This document shows, piece after piece, positions 55,961 through 64,000 of a DNA stretch of 64,000 nucleotides. The DNA is from Copromyces sp. CBS 386.78. Its lineage: Eukaryota; Ascomycota; Sordariomycetes; Sordariales; Sordariaceae. Position numbers and translations under genes: made by a program. The notes under the pieces were generated by a model that was not told where the DNA came from, ran no database searches, and worked only from the letters and a program-made list of their open reading frames with translations. Positions within the stretch are counted from its first letter, which is position 1, and every line of letters starts with the position of its first letter. The stretch is from positions 248,001 through 312,000 of the forward strand of contig MU839113.1 of NCBI GenBank assembly GCA_030685235.1, written 5' to 3'.

Positions 55961-58900
55961 TTAAATTACTTAGAGAGGCCGTTGTTTATAGTAATAATAG
56001 AGGAGGAGGTAGATAATTTAGTAGATTTAAAAGTAATTTAATTTAAGAATTTAAATTTAGATAGTTATAATAATAATTTTATCTTCCTTTCTATTTAAAT
56101 TATTTATAGATTGTGTAATTAATGAAGTAAGTATGCTGTTTTAATTAATAGCGGATATTCCGCTCTCGCTTTTATCGATTATAGTTTTACTGTCCGCTAT
56201 ACTATCTTATTATTGAAGTTCCTTAAGTTAAAGGCTTTATATTTGGTAGACGGCGTGTTTAAGGATTTTATTACCTATTATTATGAAGTTTAGTTGCGGA
56301 TAGGTTACTATATAAAGAAGATTGTTATATTAGTTTATAATTTAGCCGACGATTACTTTATTATTTTAGGTATATTGTAGTTAAAGTTTTATAACCCTAT
56401 AATATTATAGTTAGACGGTGTTGTTATTTTTACCGACTAATATGTAGACCGCTACTTTCCCGTTAACCTTTTACTTTCTTTATAGTATGCGTTTAAGGTT
56501 TGGAAGTACGCCTATACGTATTATTACGAGATTGTATAGGGTATAACCGAGGTAGTCGGTTCTAATATATTAGTCGCGGACCCCGCTCCCGCTACCGTTG
56601 AAGACGATAACCCTAGTACTCCGGACCCTACTCCGGTCGCGGATATTATTACTAAGACTCTTAAGTGGACTAAGCCTACTATTTATTGTATTATAGCCGG
56701 CTAACGGAGATCCGACCCCTATTATTACGTTGTAGTATGTAAGACGTATTTTTCGAATGAGTTAGTTAACCTTATAGATATTAGGGATATAACGGCCGTT
56801 AATTTTAATTAGTTATACGAGAAGTATTATTTATAAGTATTCCGTATTTTGTACCCGGAGTTTTATAAGATTTTGGAAGAGGTTAGGGCGGAGGAGGAAG
56901 CTTGGGCTAAAGAGGTAAAGGGGGGCGCCTTAGAGTTTGAAGAGTATAAAAACGATAAAAGCATTATTAATAGAAGGGTAGGGATAGGAATTAAATACGA
57001 TTATAATATATTTAATAATTCGGCGAACTTTACTTTAGAAATGGAATAAGAAATTTAGGACGGTAATAGCGTTAAATATAAGAAACTACTAAGTAAGTAT
57101 TATTATTTATAAATTAACGCCTATGTTAGTAAAGGATTTAAGGTTGTTATTCAAGTAGTAAAGATTATTAAATATATTTACTTTAGCGGTAATATAGACG
57201 AGGATTTCGAATATTACGAAGTTATTAAGTTCGCCGCTAGTATTATAGAGGAAGATGTAGTTAAGTTTTACGAGAAAGCTAATAAGCCGTTTAAATTTAA
57301 CGTTTAAATTAAGGAGAAACTTCCTAAATAATATTAGAATTATTTCGATGTTTTTAAACTTTATAATATAATAGTTTTACCTCCTTACCGCTTTTATAAT
57401 TTTAAGATTGAGTTTTGCCCGGGAGAATAGGCGCCCTATATAAAATTAAGGGCGTTTAACTCCGACGAATTGAATATAATTAAGAAGTAGATTGACGAGA
57501 ATTTCCGTAATAGGTTTATCCGCCCCTCGTAATTAGAGGCCGCTTTTTAGATCCTATTGGTATAGAAGTTAAGCGGAGGTATTAGGATTTGCGTAGATTA
57601 TAGGGGGATTAATAATATTATTTTTAAAAGCCGCTACCTACTTCCTTTAATTAAGGAAACTTTTAATACTATTTGTAAAGCGAAGATTTTTATTAAGTTG
57701 GATATTATCGCCGCTTTTAATTATATTTGCGTTATAGAAGGATACGAATAGTTAACGGCGTTTATTACCCGCTTTAGCCTATTTGAATTATTTATTTATT
57801 TTTTCGGCCTATAAGGAGCGCTTAGTATATTTTAGAATTACGTTAACGATATTTTATATGATATTTTAAATATATATATGATTATTTATTTAAATAATAT
57901 CCTCATCTTTTTAAATAATGAGGAAGAGTATTAGAAGTATGTAAACGATGTTCTTACCCGCTTAGAAAAGGCCGGCCTATAAGTTAATATTAATAAGTAT
58001 GAATTTTATATTAAGAAAATTAAATATTTTGGATTAATTATTATACTTAGCGGTATCGAAATAGATCTAGTAAAGGTTAAAATTATTATAAATTAGTAAC
58101 CCCCGACGTTAAAGAAGTTTTTATAGAGTTTCTTAGGATTTGCTAACTTCTATTATCGTTTTATTAAAGGTTTTTTAATAATAGCGGTATTATTATACGA
58201 CTTTACGAAAAAAAACGCGGAATAAGTATAAATTATAGTATAATAGTCCGCTTTTAAAACTTTAAAGGTTACGTTTACTAGCGGACTAACTTTATAGATT
58301 TATAATTAGTTTAGGAAGACGGTCGTCGAAACTAATATTTCGAATTAGGCTTTTAGAAATATCCTTTCTTAATATAGGAATAATAGTAAGTTTTATTTAA
58401 TTGCGTACTTTTTAGTATAGTATTCGGTAGTGGAGTATAATTATAATATTTATAATAAGGAATTCTTCGCTATTGTTAAAGTATTAGAGGAGTAGCGCTT
58501 AAAATTAGAGAATACTTAGTAACCTTTTAATATTATTATAGATTATAAGAATTTAAAGATTTTTACGACGAATAAATAGTTTATACCCCGCTATATACGG
58601 TAATTATAATTCTTATTATAATTTAATTTCTTAATCCTCTATATATTAGGATTATAGAATCTCCGCCCTAATATATTTAGTAGGAAGCTAGAGGATATAC
58701 TTTTAGATATAAACGATTATCGTTTAAAGGTAAGAAATTATAAATTTATCGATTCCGCCCGCTTTAAGGAGGGTTACTTTTCTTTATTAGTTATAACGAT
58801 TAGCGACGACTTCGATTTTAATAAAGAAGTATTCCTTCTTTCCTTAAATACTTTAAAGGAATTAGATAAATTAATCGACGATATTATTAACGAAAGTTAC

Positions 58901-60500
58901 AATTGGTTAACTTTAATATAAGAGGCCGTTAATTACTTAAGGGACCTAAGTCGTATCGAATAGCGCCCTTATATTAAGAAGAAGTTTAGGGTCGCCTTCG
59001 CCGAATATTCTACGGCGGGAAGTAAGGCTTACTATAGAAGGAGGGTATTTATTAATTTTAATAATACTGCTACCTATTTATTACTTATTTACTATACTTA
59101 TTTATTATTAACGGCCGGCTATTTAAGTAGAAATAAAATTTGGGTATAGATAAACGAATATTAGTATTAGTTAGGTATAGTAGAGGCCGTTAAGGCTTAT
59201 TATAAAGGTTGTTTAGTATATTCGAAAATAAAAGTATTACGACGAGTTAAGGTAAGCTATTTCAAATTTATATTTATAGCTTACGTACTATAAACGGATA
59301 TTTTAATTAATTATATCTTTCTATTATTAGAAAATTTATATTTGGGCTAGAAATTTAAGTATATTATTATCGTTGTAGACTAATTAATAAAGATATATTA
59401 TTATATCCCGACTATTATTATAGAAGTGGAAGAATTAGCGGACTATTTTATTAATTGTATTTATACCCTTTATAGCCTACCCGATATTGTTATTTCCGAC
59501 CGCGGCTCGCAATTTATTTCTTTTTTCTAATTTACTATTTGTAAGTGTTTAATTATTAAGAAATTGTTAAGTTCCGCTTTCTACCCGTAGACGAATATTT
59601 AAACGGAATGTATTAATATAGAAATAAAATAATATTTATGAATTTTCGTTAATTAGATATAAATAGATTAGGTATAATGGTTATTATTAGCGGAATTCGT
59701 AGGTAATAATATAATATCTGAGATTACGGGTATAATTCTTTTCTTTACTAATTATAGTTTTTACCCTTGTATAGGCGTCGAATTAGTAGTGGTCGTACTG
59801 TTAGAAAGTTTTTCGCTAGTATAGTAGAAGGAGTATTTAAAGGTTAGCGAACTATTTATTTATTTCGAGGCTATATAGGATTATATATGTATTTCTACGA
59901 AGAAGGTATAAGATAAATACGAGGTTAACGCTAACGAAAATTGGTCCGACGCGTTAAAATATTGTGTTAGGGATTTCGTTATATTTAATACGACTAATTT
60001 TAATAACGGCAGGCTATACGATAAATTATACTTATAATAGGAGGGCCCTTTTAAAGTAGATTAGGCATAATTTTACAATATTAAATTGATTTTACCCGTT
60101 AATATAAAGTGTTTGCTAGTATTTTACGTCTCTATAGTAAAATTTTATTGTAAAGGCCTCCTTAGTTAAGCCGATTTATAAGGCGATGTACGAGCTAATG
60201 AAGGTAGAATTATAGTTAGAATAGACGATTACGAGGAGGTAGTAGAGTAAGAGTTTAATAAGCTCTTAAATTGTTTTTAACGAGGAGGTAACCGTTATTA
60301 GTTTTATATTATAAAGTAGAAGTATTACGATTCTACCGACGAACCTTTCGATAATATTAAAGGAGTAAGGGACTTTGTTATTGTATTTTATTGCGATTAT
60401 TTAGATATTTCTATTCCGCCGGCGGTTTAGAGTTGGCTAGAGATTAAGGCTATACTTTAAGAATAGACCCTAGCCTTAAAGTGAAGAGCCTTAATACCTT
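55961..60500 (+). pseudogene. pol: RIP-damaged pol: protease, reverse transcriptase, RNase H, integrase, chromodomain-like end
   Basis: The protease loop near 56141-56165 reads N-S-G where the active D-S-G is expected. Reverse transcriptase is recognisable from about 57540 (ICVDYRGINN) with the catalytic motif now Y-L-N-N at 57887-57898 instead of Y-x-D-D. The integrase segment SDRGSQFIS is at about 59495-59519. A C-terminal patch near 60220-60410 resembles a degraded chromodomain. Order protease-RT-integrase places it in Ty3/gypsy, not copia. Frame is broken by dozens of stops. Confidence 0.75.
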
Positions 60501-60953
60501 AAATACGCTATATAGCGTTGCTTGTACCCTAAATACGCTATATGGCGTCTTTAGCTCCGTCCCTGAGACGTTTTAGACGTATTACCGATTTGAAGGAGTA
60601 GATTAATACCGCCGTAGCGGATATTACGGTTAGCCGGGAGATACGAGGGTCTGTGATCGAAGTTGTAAACCGGGAGTTAGAACCCTTATTCGAAGAGGAT
60701 GTAAGGAAGATAGACGAATTCTTCTATAAGGTATTTAGGAGATTAGCGGAGGTTTAATAAGGTAAGCGGCCGCCGATAAGGAATGTGGAGGAACGATTGG
60801 AAGTTGGGACGTACTAGTAGGGTAATAACGACGTTATTTAAGTACGGTTTATAGGCGTTGAGTTACGGATCGAGGAGTTGGAATAAGGGATAATTTATTA
60901 TTTTATATATATATATTAAATAGATAGTTTGAAGTTTTGTGAGCTTCTTTTGT

Positions 60954-60963
60954 AGGGAGGTAG
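60954..60963 (+). promoter_or_regulatory. Polypurine tract of the retroelement
   Basis: AGGGAGGTAG lies directly before the right LTR, the position of the plus-strand primer in LTR elements. Confidence 0.6.
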
Positions 60964-61206
60964 TATTATAGGATTACTTGTAATGGTACTACTAGGTATT
61001 GCGTGTACGATTAAGTATAGTTAGTCGAGCCTATTGGCTATTGGCTAATAGGATTGTACGTATATACTAGTGGGCTTCGGTCCTAGATCTTAGGTACAGC
61101 ACAGCCTGCCTTATATTTAGACCGCACTTTTCCTTCCTCCTTCTTTCCTTCCTCGTACAATTATATTTATCTAACCTTACCCCTAACGGTGTCCTACCCC
61201 GTAATA
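60964..61206 (+). repeat. Right (3') LTR, 243 bp
   Basis: Same length as the left copy; begins TATTATAGG and ends CCCCGTAATA, i.e. the left LTR ends after transitions. Confidence 0.87.
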
Positions 61207-61211
61207 AACCT
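61207..61211. repeat. Target-site duplication, right copy (aacct)
   Basis: Matches 53873-53877 exactly. Confidence 0.85.
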
Positions 61212-63096
61212 GTTAGATTGTAGGGTGGAGATCTCGACTAGATGAGGCGAGTCCCAATTACCTGATTAAGGTCTTGGCATTTCCGGGATACCCGAGCACC
61301 CCCCAGACCTTCTAGAGCGGATTAGTCACATAGCTAGTTTCTAGACAATTTAATTAACTAGATTACATACTAGTAAATCTAATAATTAATAGTCTAATAC
61401 GCGCATTACCTATCAATACGACGATTAATATTAATTAATAATTAATAATCAATTAAATGATACGATATCTCTTTTAAAGATTAGTAACGATATTAAGGAG
61501 AATATCGCCTACTTTAAAGATAATGATAATTAGATCCGCTAGGAGCCTATATTCTAATTAAAGTACAATTCGGATACTTTTAAAGATTAGATCTAAAGTA
61601 AGATCGAAAGACCTATAGTACTAAAATAATTTTGATCCTAGCTAATATCCTATTATTAAAGAAGTAAAGGTACGGATTAAAGTTATTAAAATCGAATTTA
61701 ATAACTTTAATAACGGAACCGTCGTCGTTAATTTAAAAGAAGCAATTCAAAGAACTCCTCCGACCGAACCTAAAGAATATAATAAAATAATTTTCAATAC
61801 CTTCGTTACCGAAGCGGATCTCTTTAATAAGGAACTTTTTAAATTAGAGTTTATATTTTATTCTAATAATAAAAAAGATTAAAAGGAATTCGTAGTTAGT
61901 AATAAGGTTATACGTATTTAAATAAAATTATTAATTAATTACGGTCTATAAAATAATATTATAAAGGAGGAGTAGGAGACTAACGAATAATATAAAAGAT
62001 TTAAAATTATAATTAATTATAAAGTAATCGATGAGTAGATTAGAGTTTGGAAGTAATATTAGGAAGCTGTTACCGTATTTACGAAGGAATTTAAGAATTA
62101 AGGTAATTAATTTTAAATTTAATTTACCGTAATAAATAACGGCTAAATAATAAGTATTAGAAAGACCAAGGTCCTTAGCTCCTAGTATATTAATTTTATT
62201 AACGTAATTAAAATTGTACGCCCTAAATAGTATAAAGGTATTTAGAAATTCGATAAGGAGATAGCCGCTAGGACTCTTATTTTTATAGAAGTATATAAGG
62301 ACTTTAAGAGATATAATATCGATTCTATACGACGTAGGGTAATTTTTAAAGGAGGATATTGTAGCGCCTTTAACGCTAGCGAAATTAGTATTGAGTTTAA
62401 TAGTTAGAGATTTATACTTGGCGATAGCTACGAAAAAGATGCTTATAATAAGGATGTTCGTTAAAAAAGTAAGAATAATAAGAAGCTTACGGGTATTAGG
62501 CCTAAAGGTACCATATTTAGAAAAAGAAAGTATTAATCAGATATATCCGAATTATAAACGCGTAAGAGATTTAGTCTCTTTATATATAGAGTATACAAAA
62601 GATCCTTATATACCCTTAAAGAATATTAGTATATTAATCTAAATGTTAAACCTAAGAAGGTTACTAGGCTAAGCCCTTATACCCGTTGCGTCGTTAAAGA
62701 AAACTTTGTAAAAGATTTAAAGTTTACTAGAGAAGTAAAATGTATTATAATCGAAAATAGCGGAAAGGAGAAGGTATTTAAAAAATAAAAAAATACGTAA
62801 TTATCTGACGTAAATGCGAATTATAATATTACCTATAGAATAACCTTCTAAATTAGCGGGGTATATTAAACTAGGGAAGAAATTTACCCTTTTAAAAATT
62901 TAGTAATTCTCGATTTTGGTAGTTCGTTCTATATTTTTAATAAAATTACTCGTTTCCTTTATTTCCGTTATATTAATCTAAATAATTATATATAAGTTAG
63001 AAATACTTAAGTAGCGATTAAAGGGTTTAAGGAAGTTAATATTATTATTAGAAGAAAGAACGGTCCTTTAAAGTTATAGTTAAAAGAGGTCGCTTT
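61211..63096 (+). mobile_element. Copia-like retroelement relic (gag-protease part), truncated
   Basis: AT-rich, stop-riddled sequence on the plus strand. At about 62905-63070 it reads LVILDFGSSFYIFN, later VAIKGFKEVNI and EVAFI. This is the spacing of a copia-type aspartic protease (normally L-D-S-G-x-S) with the following beta-strands. The left end, TGTTAG, fits an LTR start and begins within the gypsy target duplication. The first 120 bp are less AT-rich and may be LTR. The relic stops at 63096, where another element begins. Assignment to copia rests on this one motif region. Confidence 0.5.
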
Positions 63097-63163
63097 TATT
63101 ACCGGGATGACACCGTTGGGGGTATAGTTGGATATACGTAATTGTACGGAGAAGGAAAGAAGG
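63097..63163 (-). repeat. Minus-strand LTR tail of the gypsy family, interrupted
   Basis: The reverse complement matches the last part of the 243-bp LTR (TACCCC-AACGGTGTC, CAATTACG, CTTTCCTTC blocks) and begins with the LTR end as TATTAC. It breaks off at 63163, where a second LTR starts. Confidence 0.7.
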
Positions 63164-63397
63164 TATCACGGGGCGCGAGCAAGCACTAAGGTACGATGTT
63201 GATTGTTGTGCGAGGAACCAGAAGAGGAACCTATGCGCACACGAGAACTATGTAGGGCATAGTATGGAGCCTTATAGTCATAGGTCTACAGGGCGGCACC
63301 ATAGCTATACTGCACTTAGATAGCTGTACTCAAATAGCTGTACTAATGCAGTACAGCACCCCTATCTATCTATAAGGAGCAGGTAATGCCTGTGATA
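63164..63397 (-). repeat. Second-family LTR (234 bp) in minus orientation
   Basis: Bounded by TATCAC and GTGATA. Read on the minus strand it starts TATCACAGG and ends CCCCGTGATA like the first family, but the interior is unrelated and little RIP-mutated. Three imperfect copies of TAGCTGTACT lie inside. On the minus strand it is the 3' LTR of an element that continues to the right. Confidence 0.68.
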
Positions 63398-63410
63398 CTA
63401 CCCCCCTCCT
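63398..63410 (-). promoter_or_regulatory. Polypurine tract of the second element
   Basis: Minus-strand AGGAGGGGGGTAG abuts the LTR, the same arrangement and same GGTAG end as the first element. Confidence 0.6.
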
Positions 63411-64000
63411 AAATTAACTCCCGGCTTCAAAATCTATTCAAAACCGTTGAGAAACTATCAATATCTACAAAGTAGAGCATACCAAGACGGGTATTAGCTT
63501 AATGCTAAAGCTCCTATTTAAGAGCGGCCACTAGCCAAAAATATTACTAAATATACCCTTTCCTCAAAAACATCCCTCCGCCGCAATTATTATCCCAAAT
63601 AATCCCAAACAAGCTCAGAATCGTACCCAATAGTCTTATAAACTTCCCCTCTATACCTTATTATTACTAGCCCCCGATAGGGGGTACTATAAGGACGCTC
63701 GTAGTATAGTAGTTTGTAGGGACGCTTACAACCCTATTAGTACTATAAACTATAAAGACCCTCTTATTTAAATCCTATTTATAATTATCGTAATTATCTT
63801 TTCTCTATTTTATAATTATCTCCCCTTCCCTTACTAACCGTAATATAAAATCTTGACCGTATAAGCTCTAACCGTTAGCTAGGGGGTTGGGTTATTAGGG
63901 GAAAGGAGACGTAGGTCTACCGTAAGACATATTATTTCCCGGTTACTATTAACAGTGCCCTTACTACTACAATAGGGTATCTATAAAGCAATTCGGCTAA
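63411..64000 (-). mobile_element. Internal 3' region of the second LTR element, runs off the window
   Basis: Sequence upstream (in minus sense) of the polypurine tract. AT-rich in parts, with no readable protein domain in this short piece; probably its 3' noncoding part. Confidence 0.5.

Larger units (their letters stand above)
53878..61206 (+). mobile_element. Complete RIP-inactivated Ty3/gypsy-type LTR retrotransposon (7.33 kb)
   Basis: Two 243-bp LTRs with TATCAC/GTGATA ends and a 5-bp target duplication bound the element. The internal order is gag (zinc knuckle), protease, reverse transcriptase, integrase and a chromodomain-like tail, i.e. the Ty3/gypsy order. Coding sequence is destroyed by dense stops where CAA/CAG became TAA/TAG and by Asp-to-Asn and Cys-to-Tyr changes, all C-to-T or G-to-A. 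That is the mark of RIP. The internal part is strongly AT-rich; composition changes abruptly at 54121. It cannot encode functional proteins. Confidence 0.9.

Noticed and set aside
56849..57049. 66-codon open stretch in the AT-rich island as an independent gene
   Set aside because: It is an undamaged bit of the retroelement pol frame, not a separate gene.

Overview
This window is nuclear DNA from a filamentous ascomycete, most likely Neurospora or a close Sordariaceae relative. The genes carry short introns (about 50-130 bp) with GTRWGT donors, CTAAC/CTGAC branch points and YAG acceptors. Some predicted proteins closely match well-known fungal forms: a 103-residue histone H4, a CBM1-bearing cellobiose dehydrogenase and a coronin. 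The last 10 kb is an AT-rich transposon graveyard with the transition-only damage expected from repeat-induced point mutation (RIP). The species cannot be fixed from sequence reading alone.

Layout, left to right. 1-8.7 kb: the 3' part of the autophagy kinase ATG1 (+), an isocitrate lyase/PEP mutase superfamily enzyme (-), a zeta-toxin-fold P-loop kinase (+) and a BRCT+WGR protein (+). 9-16.6 kb: a 74-residue TATA-driven gene (+), the ER SNARE USE1 (-), the complex I assembly methyltransferase NDUFAF7 (+) and coronin (-). 17.6-27.4 kb: an intron-containing tRNA-Val(CAC) (-), a class II/SIRT4-like sirtuin (+), a single-span mitochondrial membrane protein (-) whose stop codon lies 16 bp from the sirtuin stop, and separase (+). 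28.2-33.7 kb: secreted cellobiose dehydrogenase (-), tRNA-Arg(TCG) (-) and a membrane-anchored prolyl 4-hydroxylase (+). 33.9-42.2 kb: an odd tRNA-like Pol III gene (-), a large Pro-rich protein of unknown function (-) and nucleoporin NUP82 (-). 43.5-52.9 kb: cap-binding CBC2/CBP20 (+), mitoribosomal mL60/Mrpl31 (-), TRAPPC2/Trs20 (+), histone H4 (-) and APC3/CDC27 (-). From 53,878 to the end: nested, RIP-damaged retroelements.

The genes are independent housekeeping units, not a cluster or operon. Some themes recur. Separase and APC3 act in the same anaphase pathway. NDUFAF7, the mitochondrial membrane protein and mL60 (and probably the sirtuin) serve mitochondria. USE1, TRAPPC2 and coronin serve traffic or actin. 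Most neighbours are divergent or convergent pairs.

The most informative region is the right end. A complete 7.33-kb Ty3/gypsy-type element (53,878-61,206) has two 243-bp LTRs with TATCAC/GTGATA ends, a perfect 5-bp target duplication (aacct) and a purine tract. Its gag, protease, reverse transcriptase and integrase motifs remain readable but are full of RIP-type stops and D-to-N changes. It abuts a second, copia-like relic. That relic is cut by a minus-strand LTR fragment of the gypsy family, which is itself cut by another minus-strand element running off the window. All exon joins were deduced by reading splice signals and reading-frame continuity; no alignment or expression data were available.
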